Below are positions 16,300 to 25,765 of a stretch of DNA of 64,000 nucleotides, in pieces. Position 1 is the stretch's first letter; every line of letters starts with the position of its first letter. The DNA is from Bradyrhizobium sp. AZCC 2262. GTDB lineage: Bacteria > Pseudomonadota > Alphaproteobacteria > Rhizobiales > Xanthobacteraceae. The stretch lies in NCBI RefSeq assembly GCF_036924535.1, contig NZ_JAZHRT010000001.1, forward strand, positions 4,216,001 through 4,280,000, read 5' to 3'. The position numbers were made by a program, and so were the translations under genes. The notes under the pieces were generated by a model. The model saw nothing but the letters and a program-made list of their open reading frames with translations, was not told the origin of the DNA and did not search any database.

Positions 16300-17708
16300 G
16301 TCGTACCTCCTTCGCGGGCAGTCAGCACCGGCCGGCGCCGCACCACCAGCGTCAAATCCACGATGTTGGCCACCTCGACCACCTCGCCGGGCTTGAAGGC
16401 TTCGGTGCCGCGCGCCTGCCACCGCTCACCGTGGGCGAAGACGTGGCCTTCGCTCTCGGACCAGTCGAGGATTTCGGCGGACAGGCCGCACATGGCTTGC
16501 GCACCGAGGCGTATGGGGCCTCTTTGGGCACGTCGAAGCGAGCCGAGGACAACCATGATCAGCCCGATGAAGATCGCCGCCGTGACGCCAATCACCGGCC
16601 ATGACAGCCGGAATCCGGGCGCTTCGAGCTCGAACAGCATCACTGCTCCAAGGACAAATGCGACGATCCCGCCGAGGCCGAGAACCACGGTCGGGTTGAA
16701 GGCTTCGATGACCAGAAGCGTGATCCCCAACAGGATCAGGGCGAGGCCCGCATAGTTGACCGGCAGCATGTTGAGCGCATAAAGGCCCAGCAGCAGACAG
16801 ATCGTGCCGATCACCCCGGGCGCGACCGCACCGGGCGAGGAAAGTTCGAAGATCAGGCCGTAGATGCCGACCAGCATGAGAATGAAGGCGACGTTGGGAT
16901 CGGTGATCACCCTTAAGAATCGTGAGATCCATCCAGGATCGATCGCTTCACGCGCGGCGTCCCTGGTCGCCAAATGCCGCGTCTCGCCACCTGCAAGCTC
17001 GACCGTGCGACCATCGATCTGCCTGAGCAGGTCGGCCTGGTCGCGTGCGATGAGGTCGATGACATTCGCCTGCAATGCGGCATTGGAGGACAGGCTGGCG
17101 GCCTCCCGCACCGCCTTCTCGCCCCAATCGGCATTACGGCCGCGCAACTCGGCAAGACTACGGATCAGGGCGACGGCGTCGTTCGTCGCCTTCGCCGTCA
17201 TGGCATCCTTTGTCTTCGGCTGCTGGTCGCCGCCGTCCTTCTTTTCCTTATCCTTATCGCTCTTGTCAGGGGTAGCGTCCGGCAGGCCCGGCAGCGGGCC
17301 GCCAATCTGCACCGGCGTCGCCGCTCCGAGATTGGTGCCCGGCGCCATCGCCGCGATATGCGTGGCGTAGAGGATATAGGTTCCGGCACTGGCCGCATGG
17401 GCTCCGGAGGGCGCAACATAACCGACGACGGGAACGCGCGACGCCAGCACGTCTGCGATGATCTCGCGCATGCTGGTTGAGAGACCGCCCGGTGTATTCA
17501 AACGCAGAACGACAATTTCGGCATGTCGTTCGCTTGCCTTGGTCAGAGCGTCTTTCACGTAACGGGCCGTTGCCGGCCCGATCGCTCCGTCGACCGAGAC
17601 GGTCAGCGCAAGCTTGTTGTCAGCCTCCCCCGCCGGGGCGGTAAGGGAAGAGACAACCAGAGCTACCACTGTAGCGGCCGCAACAAGAGTCGCCTGTACG
17701 GTCTGCAC
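16296..17708 (-). CDS. NfeD-family membrane-bound ClpP-class serine protease
   Basis: A long-form NfeD of 470 residues. An N-terminal signal segment precedes a ClpP-like protease domain (to about 270); then come four or five membrane helices and a C-terminal NfeD OB-fold domain (about 395-455). The Ser/Lys dyad is recognisable from PH1510: Ser107 in [10 protein letters not shown] and Lys173 in TAKATNDA. Between them is an extra Lys/Asp-rich stretch (about 145-168) likely to be a flexible loop. I chose GTG 17708, which follows GGGAG; a TTG at 17759 would put 17 charged residues before the signal peptide. Cotranscribed with slipin and perhaps with the dehydrogenase genes upstream. Confidence 0.9.
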   Translation of the reverse strand: MQTVQATLVAAATVVALVVSSLTAPAGEADNKLALTVSVDGAIGPATARYVKDALTKASERHAEIVVLRLNTPGGLSTSMREIIADVLASRVPVVGYVAPSGAHAASAGTYILYATHIAAMAPGTNLGAATPVQIGGPLPGLPDATPDKSDKDKEKKDGGDQQPKTKDAMTAKATNDAVALIRSLAELRGRNADWGEKAVREAASLSSNAALQANVIDLIARDQADLLRQIDGRTVELAGGETRHLATRDAAREAIDPGWISRFLRVITDPNVAFILMLVGIYGLIFELSSPGAVAPGVIGTICLLLGLYALNMLPVNYAGLALILLGITLLVIEAFNPTVVLGLGGIVAFVLGAVMLFELEAPGFRLSWPVIGVTAAIFIGLIMVVLGSLRRAQRGPIRLGAQAMCGLSAEILDWSESEGHVFAHGERWQARGTEAFKPGEVVEVANIVDLTLVVRRRPVLTAREGGTT

Positions 17709-17846
17709 AGCAAGGACTCCCTTATCGAGATGATATGGGGTGTCCTCCTCGAACCTCAATATGCCCGGGATCGGCGGTTCGCAGCGTTTCCGCGCCCGAT
17801 GATCCCTGTTGCCGTTTGCGATGCCGCAATCTGCGGCCGGCCAAAG

Positions 17847-18947
17847 CTACGAGACCTGCTCAAGATCCGATTTGAGTGCCACCAGGAAGCGGGCGGCTTC
17901 GCCGCCTGTCACGACGCGATGATCGAAGGTAAGCGACAACGGCAGCACGCGCCTCACCGCCGGCTGGCCCAAATGCGCGACCACCCTTTGGGCAATCCGG
18001 CCGGCGCCTATGATCGCCACTTGCGGCGGTACGACGATCAGGTTGGCGAACCGGCCTCCGATCATGCCGAAGTTCGACAGCGTAATAGTCGCACCGCGCA
18101 GCTCGCCCGGAGGTATCGAGCGCGCGACGGCGTCAGCCCGCATCCGGTCGAGCCCGGCTCGCAAATCCGATGCCTCCCGCTCTGCGACATTGCGCAAGAC
18201 TGGAACGATCAGCCCACCGCCGGTATCAACGGCGATGCCGAGGTCGACGCGCTCGATCAGACGCCGTTCTCCCGCGCCGGCATTGTACCAGGCATTGAGC
18301 GCGGGCTCCGCCTTGCAGGCGGCAGCGATCGCGCGCACAAGCCGGATAGTCGCGTCCTCGCCCTTCCGCCAATCGTCGATATCAGCGTCATCGGTGACGC
18401 TGGCGGGGACGATCTCGGCATGAGCTGCCGCCATGCGTTGGGCCATCGCGCGCCGCAAACCGCGCAGGGGCTCGGCGGGTCCGCTATGGGACAAACTCTT
18501 GGCAGCTCGTTCCACATCCGCACGCGTGATGAAGCCGCCGGGTCCCGTGGCTTCGACCAGCTCGAGACCGACGTCGAGCTTGCGTGCAAGCGCACGCACT
18601 GCCGGAAACGCCTGAGTTTTCTGTCCAGCCGCTGGCCCGGAAAGTGTTGCTGCAGCCGGCGGCTGCTCACTGGTGCCGAGTTCGCCGACAATCGTGCCGG
18701 TGTCTTGCTCGGGGCCTTCGGCAAACTCGACGAGCGGCCCGCCTACCTTCACCACATCTCCCTTGGCGCCAAACAGGTGCAGGATGCGTCCGCTCGACGG
18801 TGACGGCACCTCGACGACGGCCTTGTCGGTCTCGACGGAAACCAGCGGCTGATCGGTGACGACGTGATCGCCTTCGTTGACATGCCAGCTCACGATCTCC
18901 GCCTCTTCGAGGCCCTCTCCGAGATCCGGCAATACGAACTGGCGCAT
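17847..18947 (-). CDS. 2-oxoacid dehydrogenase E2 (dihydrolipoamide acyltransferase)
   Basis: A 366-residue E2. The lipoyl domain (about 1-78) has the lipoylation site Lys42 (VETDKAVVEV). A peripheral-subunit-binding domain follows (about 118-152; FPAVRALARKLDVGL ... GGFITRADV), then the catalytic domain ending with the active-site motif DHRVVTGG (His343). It takes the acyl group made by E1 and passes it to CoA. The C-terminus matches E2s of pyruvate or branched-chain complexes; sequence alone does not settle which. It is 19 bp after E1-beta on the same strand. No E3 gene is present, so lipoamide dehydrogenase must come from another locus. Confidence 0.9.
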   Translation of the reverse strand: MRQFVLPDLGEGLEEAEIVSWHVNEGDHVVTDQPLVSVETDKAVVEVPSPSSGRILHLFGAKGDVVKVGGPLVEFAEGPEQDTGTIVGELGTSEQPPAAATLSGPAAGQKTQAFPAVRALARKLDVGLELVEATGPGGFITRADVERAAKSLSHSGPAEPLRGLRRAMAQRMAAAHAEIVPASVTDDADIDDWRKGEDATIRLVRAIAAACKAEPALNAWYNAGAGERRLIERVDLGIAVDTGGGLIVPVLRNVAEREASDLRAGLDRMRADAVARSIPPGELRGATITLSNFGMIGGRFANLIVVPPQVAIIGAGRIAQRVVAHLGQPAVRRVLPLSLTFDHRVVTGGEAARFLVALKSDLEQVS

Positions 18948-18966
18948 GGGACAAGTCCGCTGGCAA

Positions 18967-19947
18967 TCAACTGAACTGGCACGCTTTGCGCGCGGCCGCC
19001 ACGATACGGTCAACCGACGGCATGAACTTCTGCTCAAGACGCGCCATCGGAATGACCGTGTCGTAGCCGGTGACGCGGGCCACAGGTGCGAGCAGAGAGG
19101 TCAGGCCGCGCTCGGCGATCAACGCGGCGATCTCAGCTCCGAATCCGCCAGTCCGCGTCGCCTCGTGCACGATGACGCAACGTCCGGTTTTTGCGATCGA
19201 ACCGAGCACCGTGACTTCGTCGTAGGGTTTGAGCGTGGCGAGATCGATGACCTCGGCGGCGATGCCCTCCGCAGCCAGCGCGTCGGCAGCTGCCATGGTT
19301 TCCTTCAGCATCGCGCCCCAGCTGATCAGGGTGACGTCGCGGCCTTCCCGCAGGACAAAAGCGACATCCAGCGGCAAAGCCTCACCACTGTCTTCCACCT
19401 CGCCTTTGGCCGCGCGGTAGATGCGGGTCGGCTCGAGAAACACCACCGGATCGGGATCGCGGATCGCAGCGAGAAGCAGTCCGTACGCGCGTTCCGGCGA
19501 CGACGGGATGACAACGCGCAAGCCGGGGATATGGGCGAGCATCGCCTCGGCGCTTTCGGAATGATGCTCGGGTGCGCGAATGCCGGCACCATGCGGCGTG
19601 CGCAGAACCATTGGGCAGGTGAGCCGTCCCTGGGTGCGGTTGCGGATTCGGGAGGCGTGGTTCACCAGTTGATCGATGCAGGGATACAGGAATCCCATGA
19701 ACTGGATCTCGCCGACGGGCTTCAGCCCCTGCACCGCCATGCCGACGCAGAGTCCGCTGATCAGGAGTTCGGCAAGCGGCGTATCAAGGACGCGCTCCGG
19801 GCCGAAACGCGCTTGCAGCCCGACGGTCGCGCGGAAGACGCCCCCATTGATGCCGACATCCTCGCCAAGCACGACGACATCGGGATCATCCTCCATCGCG
19901 CGGGCGAGCGCCAGATTGACGGCCTCGACCAACGTTACCTCAGCCAT
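18967..19947 (-). CDS. 2-oxoacid dehydrogenase E1 component, beta subunit
   Basis: A 326-residue E1-beta. It begins MAEVTLVEAVNLALARAM and shows the conserved GEDVGINGGVFRAT, the DTPLAE motif, the PHGAGIRAPEHHSES loop, and the C-terminal transketolase domain (VIDLATLKPYD, VHEATRTGGFGAEIAA). It forms the heterotetramer with E1-alpha that decarboxylates a 2-oxoacid. Start at 19947 follows GGAGAGGGCG and overlaps the E1-alpha stop by eight bases. The frame continues far upstream into E1-alpha, but those residues are out-of-frame shadow. Confidence 0.92.
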   Translation of the reverse strand: MAEVTLVEAVNLALARAMEDDPDVVVLGEDVGINGGVFRATVGLQARFGPERVLDTPLAELLISGLCVGMAVQGLKPVGEIQFMGFLYPCIDQLVNHASRIRNRTQGRLTCPMVLRTPHGAGIRAPEHHSESAEAMLAHIPGLRVVIPSSPERAYGLLLAAIRDPDPVVFLEPTRIYRAAKGEVEDSGEALPLDVAFVLREGRDVTLISWGAMLKETMAAADALAAEGIAAEVIDLATLKPYDEVTVLGSIAKTGRCVIVHEATRTGGFGAEIAALIAERGLTSLLAPVARVTGYDTVIPMARLEQKFMPSVDRIVAAARKACQFS

Positions 19948-21040
19948 CGCCCTCTCCCGCGAGTTGGCGGCGCTGCGCGACATAAGCCTCAGGTAGATCG
20001 GCATAGAGATAATCGAACATGGTTTCGCCCCCGCGCGGCTCCGTTGCCAGGTAGCGTTCGACCGCCGCCTCGACGCGCTCATGGCACTCCGCAGCGAGCT
20101 GTTCCTCGTCCGCTTTGCTCCACATCTTCTGACCGGCAAGAAAGGCTCTCAAACGCGCGATCGGCTCTTCTTTCCAGCGAGCCTGGACTTCTTCCTCCGG
20201 ACGGTAGCGTGAGGCGTCGTCAGAGGTTGTGTGATCGCCGAGCCGGTAGGTGACCGCCTCGATGAAGCGTGGCCCTTGGCCGTCGCGGGCTGCGGCAATG
20301 GCATCTTCGGCCGCGGCGCGCACCGCCACAACGTCGCTCCCGTCCACCTGCTCGCCGATGAACCCGGCGGCGATGGACTTCTGAGCCAGGGTTTCGGAAG
20401 CGGTCTGCAGCCGTAACGGTACGGATATGGCCCATTGATTGTTGGTGGCGACGAACACGACCGGCAATTTGTGTACACCGGCAAAATTCATCGCTTCGTA
20501 GACGTCACCCTTCGACGTGGCGCCATCGCCGTACATGCATACGGCGACACGCGGCTCCTTGCGCAGCTTGAAGGCATAGGCAACGCCAGCGGCATGCGGC
20601 GCCTGCGATCCCACGGGAACGCAGAACGGGAAATCCTGGACCGGTCCGGAGAAGTGATTGCCCCTCTCGTCCCCTCCCCAGAACAGCAGAATCTCCTCCA
20701 GCTTGACGCCACGCCAGATCAGCGCGCCATTATCCCGATAGGAGGGCAGCAGGACGTCTTCCTCCCGCATCGCACTGGCTATGCCAACGGACACCGCCTC
20801 CTGGCCGAGCGAAACGGCATAGGTCCCAAGCCGGCCGGTGCGCTGCAATGCAACAGCCTTTCGGTCAAAGTTGCGCAGCAGCACCATCGCCCGATAGAGC
20901 GAGGCGAGCAGACTTGCATCGGAGGCGAACGCAGGGAGCGGCCTGTTTATCGAGCCGTCTGGTGCGAGGTAATTGCGGTGGCGCACTTCAAAGCGCGCGA
21001 TCACCGGCAGCCCTCCGTCTGCCATTTTCTTACTGGCCAC
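19940..21040 (-). CDS. 2-oxoacid dehydrogenase E1 component, alpha subunit
   Basis: A 366-residue thiamine-diphosphate E1-alpha. The ThDP motif starts at GDG (171-173) and ends at NN (200-201); RTGRLGTYAVSLGQEA and LLPSYRDNGALIWRG are conserved, as is the phosphorylation-loop region TYRLGDHTTSDDASRYR. It resembles the alpha subunits of Bacillus-type pyruvate dehydrogenases and of branched-chain dehydrogenases. Bradyrhizobium has a main pdhABC elsewhere, so this looks like a second complex. GTG at 21040 has GGAG ahead; ATG at 21025 is an alternative without a clear ribosome site. First gene of the series. Confidence 0.9.
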   Translation of the reverse strand: MASKKMADGGLPVIARFEVRHRNYLAPDGSINRPLPAFASDASLLASLYRAMVLLRNFDRKAVALQRTGRLGTYAVSLGQEAVSVGIASAMREEDVLLPSYRDNGALIWRGVKLEEILLFWGGDERGNHFSGPVQDFPFCVPVGSQAPHAAGVAYAFKLRKEPRVAVCMYGDGATSKGDVYEAMNFAGVHKLPVVFVATNNQWAISVPLRLQTASETLAQKSIAAGFIGEQVDGSDVVAVRAAAEDAIAAARDGQGPRFIEAVTYRLGDHTTSDDASRYRPEEEVQARWKEEPIARLRAFLAGQKMWSKADEEQLAAECHERVEAAVERYLATEPRGGETMFDYLYADLPEAYVAQRRQLAGEGDG

Positions 21041-21209
21041 GTCATCGCTCCGTGAGCGATTCTGCCTCCCACAGCTCGTAATTGGTGCTGGGCCGGAACA
21101 ATACAAGGTGGCTCCGCCCAATCGTGCATGGCCGTTGCTGCACCGCAGGCTCGCGGCGATCAGCCTTCACCAACGTGGAAACGGCACCGCGTCAGTGGTA
21201 TATCAAGCC

Positions 21210-21428
21210 ATGGCAAATGGTCAGGTTGTCCTCGTAACAACTGAACCGTTGGGAGGCGGTTCGCCGGTTCGCTCGGTCTACTATGTGGCTGAACAGGATC
21301 CGGCAAAGGCCGAGGCAATTATCGCCGCAATGATGGCCCCGAACGAACCGGTCGAAGCCTGGGGACCGCTTCCGGAGCCAGCTGTCAAGGCGCTCGGATT
21401 GAAGCGCGGCGACTTCACGCGCGGATGA
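21210..21428 (+). CDS. Small hypothetical protein (72 residues)
   Basis: A short frame beginning MANGQVVLVTTEPL, with alternating beta-like hydrophobics, an SVYYVAEQDPAKAEAIIAAMM helix, and an LGLKRGDFTRG end. No signal peptide or motif I can name. Codon use is like its neighbours, and the amino-acid pattern looks genuinely coding compared with the opposite strand. It is divergent from E1-alpha; no clear Shine-Dalgarno is seen. Confidence 0.5.
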   Translation: MANGQVVLVTTEPLGGGSPVRSVYYVAEQDPAKAEAIIAAMMAPNEPVEAWGPLPEPAVKALGLKRGDFTRG

Positions 21429-21496
21429 AATCAAGCAAACACCCGAGACACGCGGGCGCAGTCTCTGAGGTGCGGTCCGGCGGGACGGACAGAAAG

Positions 21497-21566
21497 ACCA
21501 GACCCGGAATTTCGAGATCCCGGGTTCGCGCTAAGCGCGCCCCGGGATGACGGGCTTTCGCCCGTC
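21497..21566. repeat. GC-rich hairpin cluster after eipB
   Basis: Two adjacent hairpins: CCCGGGttcgcgctaagcgcgCCCCGGG-like arms around 21513-21546, and GACGGGC-TTTC-GCCCGTC at 21549-21566, which overlaps the eipB stop codon. The first resembles a dispersed intergenic repeat; a related fragment (CCCGGATTTCGCTGCGCTC) occurs near 26972. No T-tract. Confidence 0.4.
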
Positions 21567-22431
21567 ACTTACACGGCTTGGAATCCCTGACGTCGAACCG
21601 GCCCATCGCGCCCGCGATCACGAAATCGTTGTAATCGAGCACCAGCGCGCGGGAGACACCGTTCTCGAACAGCTCGAACGACATTGCGTAAACCGGCGTC
21701 TGTTCGCCTTCCTTGGTCTTGGCGTCGCGGTCGTAATAGCTCACGGTCACGGGCCAACGGGTCAGCGTCTTCATCTGGTCGTTGGCGGTCGACGGATCGG
21801 GCGAGGTGATGCTGCGGGTCCCCGGAATCGGCTGCCCGATCACCGACAGCGTGTTGTAGACCTTCTCGCCATTGTCGGAGCCGTCATAGACCATCAGCTC
21901 CAGCACCGATTTGCCCTCGCGCGCCGCTGCGATGATGTGCTGGATCTGCTCGGTCGGAAACACGATCTTGCCGTCGAGCTCGAACGTCTTCGCAACCGGC
22001 TGTTTCAGCTTAACCGTGATGTGGTCGCCGACCCGTTCCGCCATGCCGTCGACCGGCATGGCGTCGGTATCATTCATTCGGGTATCGATCTTGAAACGGT
22101 AGCTCTTGCCCGCGGCATCTTCCCAGGAATGCGAGCGCAGATCGCTCAGCGTCAGCTTGCCCTCGCCGCTGTCGAGTTCAGACACCTGACGAAATTCGGA
22201 CGTGTAGCCTTCGCAGGCGCTGCCCGAGAAATTGTAGAGGATGCGCCCGCGCGCCCCTGATATCGCGTTGTTCCCGCGCGACTTGACCAGCTTCAATTCA
22301 TACAGCGCCTGATGGGAGAGAAACGGCCCGCCGGCGGCGGCCTGAGCCGGCCCGTTTGCGAAGCCTGAGAGCAAAGCGGCCACAGCCGAAAACGCCAAAG
22401 CACGAACCGGAACCGGAAACGAGTAAGCCAT
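21565..22431 (-). CDS. eipB: EipB/DUF1849 periplasmic envelope protein
   Basis: A 288-residue exported protein with a Sec signal peptide (about 1-32). The mature part matches DUF1849: HQALYELKLVKSRG at its start, and the two conserved cysteines at Cys73 (SACEGYTSEFRQ) and Cys287 (penultimate residue) that are joined by a disulfide in Brucella EipB. There the protein forms a beta-spiral and supports outer-envelope integrity. The same role is expected here by homology. Single gene; nothing nearby belongs to the same system. Confidence 0.9.
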   Translation of the reverse strand: MAYSFPVPVRALAFSAVAALLSGFANGPAQAAAGGPFLSHQALYELKLVKSRGNNAISGARGRILYNFSGSACEGYTSEFRQVSELDSGEGKLTLSDLRSHSWEDAAGKSYRFKIDTRMNDTDAMPVDGMAERVGDHITVKLKQPVAKTFELDGKIVFPTEQIQHIIAAAREGKSVLELMVYDGSDNGEKVYNTLSVIGQPIPGTRSITSPDPSTANDQMKTLTRWPVTVSYYDRDAKTKEGEQTPVYAMSFELFENGVSRALVLDYNDFVIAGAMGRFDVRDSKPCK

Positions 22432-22679
22432 GTGCTTTTTTTCCTCGATGGAGATTCGTTACATTAGTGATGGCCCTATTGCGTCGCAACTAGGGCAGCG
22501 CCCGGAAACGCAGGAATTTGAGGCCGGGGAGCCTTGCTTTTCGGCAATTTTACGGGACGATTTACGCCAGTTGTGGTCGCGCGCCAGCGATCGGCCCTCG
22601 CTTGCAACCGGCGGTGCGATGCGCGAAACAATGCGGCCTGATCGCGGATCAGGACAGTCAATCAATCGGGGACAAAAAC

Positions 22680-23147
22680 ATGGCGGGTACGGTCGAACAG
22701 AAGCTGGCGGCGCAAGGCATCGTCCTGAACGAGCCGCGCACCCCGATGGCGAATTACGTCGGCTTCGTGCGATCAGGCAATTTGCTCTTCGTCTCCGGCC
22801 AGGTGTGCGCCAACGCGGAGGGCAAGCTGATCGCCAAGGGCAAGTTGGGCGCTGGCGTCACCATCGAACAGGGCTACGCCGCGGCACAGGGCTGTGGCGT
22901 CAACCTGCTGGCCCAGGTCAAGGCAGCGCTCGGCGATCTCGACAAGGTGGTCCGCGTGGTCAGGCTCGGCGGCTTCATCAATTCCGCGCCAGACTTCCTC
23001 GACGGCCCCAAGGTGCTCAACGGCACCTCCGACCTGATGGTCGCAGCTTTCGGCGACAAGGGCCGACATGCCCGCACCACCGTCGGCGTCGCTTCGCTAC
23101 CCTCGGATGCCGCCGTCGAGGTGGACGCCATCTTCGAGGTGTCCTGA
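22680..23147 (+). CDS. RidA-like protein, second copy
   Basis: A 155-residue Rid-superfamily protein, different in sequence from the one at 14986. Features include FVRSGNLLFVSGQVCANAEGKL, GCGVNLLAQVKAALGDLDKVVRVVRLGGFINSAPDF, and ARTTVGVASLPSDAAVEVDAIFEV. It is of the YjgF-like subgroup with an N-terminal extension that is usual in rhizobia, where the RidA Arg is replaced; deaminase activity is therefore uncertain. GGGGA lies seven bases ahead. It overlaps nothing, and the GDPD gene begins 14 bp after its stop, so the two are probably one operon. Confidence 0.82.
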   Translation: MAGTVEQKLAAQGIVLNEPRTPMANYVGFVRSGNLLFVSGQVCANAEGKLIAKGKLGAGVTIEQGYAAAQGCGVNLLAQVKAALGDLDKVVRVVRLGGFINSAPDFLDGPKVLNGTSDLMVAAFGDKGRHARTTVGVASLPSDAAVEVDAIFEVS

Positions 23148-23161
23148 GCGGAGTGCCCCTC

Positions 23162-23914
23162 ATGCGCGCGCCGGACTGGCTGACGGCACGGCCGGTCGCC
23201 CATCGCGGCCTCCATGATATTTCGCGCGGCATCGTCGAAAACATGCCGGCCGCCGCGCAGGCCGCCGTCGACGGCAACTTCGCCATCGAATGCGACATCC
23301 AGCTTTCGTCGGATGGCGAGGCGATGGTGCATCACGACAACGCGCTCGGCCGCCTCACCGAGGGGTCCGGCGCGTTGCTCGGCAAGACCGCGGCCGAACT
23401 CAAGGCGGTTGCGTTCAAGAATACGCCGGAGCGGATGATGACGCTCGGCGATCTCTGTTCGCTCGTTGCCGGCCGCGTGCCGCTGGTGATCGAGGTCAAA
23501 AGCCATTTCGAGGGCGACCGCCGGCTGGTGAAGCGGATGGCGGAGGTGCTTGGCGCTTATTCCGGCCCCGCCGTCGGCATGTCCTTCGATCCGGACCAGG
23601 TGGTGGCGCTGCGCGAACTGATCCCCGGCCGCGCCCGCGGCATTGTGGCGGAGCGCGAATATACCGCCGAAGAGTGGTCTGAAGCCTCCCCTGAACAACG
23701 CCGGGGCATGACACATCTGCGCCACGCCTTCCGCACCCGGCCGCATTTCGTCGCTTACTGGGTGGATGAATTGCCGGCAGCCGCCCCCTGGATCGCCCGC
23801 AACATTTTCGGGCTGCCGCTGCTAACCTGGACCGTGCGCACGCCGGAGCAGCGCGCGCACGCGGCACGCAACGCCGATCAGATGATCTTCGAGGGGTTCC
23901 TGCCGGGAACCTGA
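23162..23914 (+). CDS. Glycerophosphodiester phosphodiesterase family protein
   Basis: A 250-residue GDPD-type TIM-barrel enzyme. The signature is complete: His14-Arg15 (AHRG), Glu26-Asn27 (VENMPAA), Glu43 and Asp45 (ECDIQLSSDG), and His57/His58 (MVHHDN). It should hydrolyse glycerophosphodiesters to glycerol-3-phosphate and an alcohol. There is no signal peptide, so it is cytoplasmic. GGAG precedes the ATG. Translationally close to the upstream ridA-like gene. Confidence 0.9.
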   Translation: MRAPDWLTARPVAHRGLHDISRGIVENMPAAAQAAVDGNFAIECDIQLSSDGEAMVHHDNALGRLTEGSGALLGKTAAELKAVAFKNTPERMMTLGDLCSLVAGRVPLVIEVKSHFEGDRRLVKRMAEVLGAYSGPAVGMSFDPDQVVALRELIPGRARGIVAEREYTAEEWSEASPEQRRGMTHLRHAFRTRPHFVAYWVDELPAAAPWIARNIFGLPLLTWTVRTPEQRAHAARNADQMIFEGFLPGT

Positions 23915-24020
23915 TCCGCGCAGTGCCACCTTGAACTCGCCCGCCCGATGCACGATCTTGGAAAGGTTGGCCACCCTGCGCGATGGCTGATCGCACGATG
24001 GGACCGGTCCGAATTTCTAG

Positions 24021-25259
24021 ATGGCGTCATCCGAAATCACCCTCGAAGCCGTCCCCTCCGTCAGCGACATCAAGGCTGCCGATTGGGACGCCTGCGCCAA
24101 TCCGAAGCCAAATCCAAACAGTCTCGAAAACCTCGATACGCTGGCCGCAAGCGGGTCTCAAAGCGATTCCTGCAAACCTGCCTATAACCCCTTCGTTTCT
24201 CATGCCTTTTTCGCTGCCGCCGAAGCCTCCGGCTCGGCCTGCGCCCGCACCGGCTGGGGCGCGCGGCATCTCCTGGCACGGCTCGACGGCGAGATCGCCG
24301 GCATCGTGCCCTGCTATCTGAAATCGCATTCGCAAGGCGAATACGTTTTCGACCGCGGCTGGGCGGATGCCTATGAGCGTGCCGGCGGACGCTATTATCC
24401 AAAACTGCAGGCCTCGGTGCCGTTCACCCCCGCGACCGGCCCGCGGCTGTTGATCCGCGACGGCGTCGATCGCGAGCAGATCGGAACCGCGCTGGCGAGT
24501 GGCCTGATGGCGCTGTGTAACGCGACCAACGCCTCCTCCGTGCATGTGACCTTTGCCCGCGAGGCCGAAGCAAAGTTTTTGGGCGCACACGGTTTTCTGC
24601 AACGGAACGACCAGCAGTTTCACTGGCACAATGAAGGCTACGGGACTTTTGACGATTTTCTCACGTCGCTGAACTCGCGTCACCGCAAGGCGATCAAGCG
24701 CGAACGGCGCGAGGCCACTGCCGCCGGGATCACGATCCACCATCTGACCGGCAGTGACATCACCGAGGATGCGTGGGATGCATTCTTTGCGTTCTACATG
24801 GAGACCGGCTCACGCAAATGGGGCCGGCCTTATCTCACCCGCAAATTTTTCTCGCTGATCGGCGAGAGCATGAGCCGCGACGTGCTGCTGGTGATGGCCA
24901 AGCGCAACGGCCGCTGGATTGCCGGCGCCATCAATTTCATCGGCTCGGACACGCTGTTCGGCCGCAACTGGGGCGCGGTCGAGCATCACCCGTTCCTGCA
25001 TTTCGAGGTCTGCTACTATCAGGCGATCGATTTCGCGATCCAGCGCGGCCTGAAGGTCGTGGAAGCCGGCGCGCAGGGCGAGCACAAGCTGGCGCGCGGC
25101 TACCTGCCGCAAACCACCTATTCCGCGCACTTCATCGCCGACCCCGATCTGCGCCGCGCGATCGCCGACTACCTGAAGCGCGAGCGCGCCTACGTCGCGG
25201 AAGTCGGCCGCGAACTGGCGGAATCCGGCCCGTTCCGCAAGGCCGCCGACGAGGCTTGA
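24021..25259 (+). CDS. FemAB-like GNAT-fold N-acyltransferase (DUF482 family)
   Basis: A 412-residue protein of the PF04339 type, two linked GNAT folds. Recognisable blocks are WDACANP near the start, NPFVSHAFFAAAEASG, a GWGARHLLARLDGEIAGIVPCYLKSHSQGEYVFD strand-turn-strand, and FLTSLNSRHRKAIKRERREA. The C-terminal ... VEAGAQGEHKLARGYLPQTTYSAHFI is diagnostic. Family members are often annotated as peptidogalycan or aminoacyl transferases, but no substrate has been proven for this group to my knowledge. Same strand as the GDPD and HIT genes. Confidence 0.82.
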   Translation: MASSEITLEAVPSVSDIKAADWDACANPKPNPNSLENLDTLAASGSQSDSCKPAYNPFVSHAFFAAAEASGSACARTGWGARHLLARLDGEIAGIVPCYLKSHSQGEYVFDRGWADAYERAGGRYYPKLQASVPFTPATGPRLLIRDGVDREQIGTALASGLMALCNATNASSVHVTFAREAEAKFLGAHGFLQRNDQQFHWHNEGYGTFDDFLTSLNSRHRKAIKRERREATAAGITIHHLTGSDITEDAWDAFFAFYMETGSRKWGRPYLTRKFFSLIGESMSRDVLLVMAKRNGRWIAGAINFIGSDTLFGRNWGAVEHHPFLHFEVCYYQAIDFAIQRGLKVVEAGAQGEHKLARGYLPQTTYSAHFIADPDLRRAIADYLKRERAYVAEVGRELAESGPFRKAADEA

Positions 25260-25310
25260 CCTGCTCGGTGAGCGACGTGAAATTGAGATCAAACCTCGAG
25301 GGAAAAAACC

Positions 25311-25733
25311 ATGCCCGCCTATGACACCAACAACCCCTTCGCGAAAATCCTGCGCGGCGAGTTTCCCTGCCACAAGGTTTACGAGGACGACCACGTTCTG
25401 GCGTTCCTCGACATCATGCCGCGCTCGCCGGGCCATACACTGGTGATTCCGAAAGCCCCTGCCCGCAACATTCTCGATATCACGCCAGACGATTACGCCC
25501 ACGTCGCGCGCGCCGCCCACAAGATCGCCGCCGCCGCCATGAAGGCCTTCAAGGCCGACGGCATCACCGTGCAGCAGTTCAACGAGCCGGCCGGCGGGCA
25601 AGTCGTGTTCCACCTGCATATGCATGTGATGCCGCGCCACGACGGCGTAGCACTGCTGCCGCCGGCGAGTCGCAAGGAGGATGTGAAAGTGCTGGAAGAC
25701 AACGCGACCAAGCTTGTTGCGGCGCTGGGGTAG
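25311..25733 (+). CDS. HIT family nucleotide hydrolase
   Basis: A 140-residue histidine-triad protein. The triad is HLHMHVMP with His101, His103 and His105, preceded by the conserved VYEDDHVLAFLDIMPRSPGHTLVIPK block. Members hydrolyse nucleotide phosphoramidates or similar compounds; the physiological substrate is usually unknown. ATG at 25311 follows GAGGGAAAAAACC. 51 bp after the FemAB-like gene on the same strand. Confidence 0.92.
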   Translation: MPAYDTNNPFAKILRGEFPCHKVYEDDHVLAFLDIMPRSPGHTLVIPKAPARNILDITPDDYAHVARAAHKIAAAAMKAFKADGITVQQFNEPAGGQVVFHLHMHVMPRHDGVALLPPASRKEDVKVLEDNATKLVAALG

Positions 25734-25765
25734 CTCGCCACTACGTGGAAGCGACGCGACCGGCC

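Noticed and set aside
22430..23914. One long frame joining the second RidA gene and the GDPD gene region
   Set aside because: The GDPD starts at its own ATG (23162) with a GGAG; upstream residues in that frame are a shadow of the RidA gene, so it is not a fusion.
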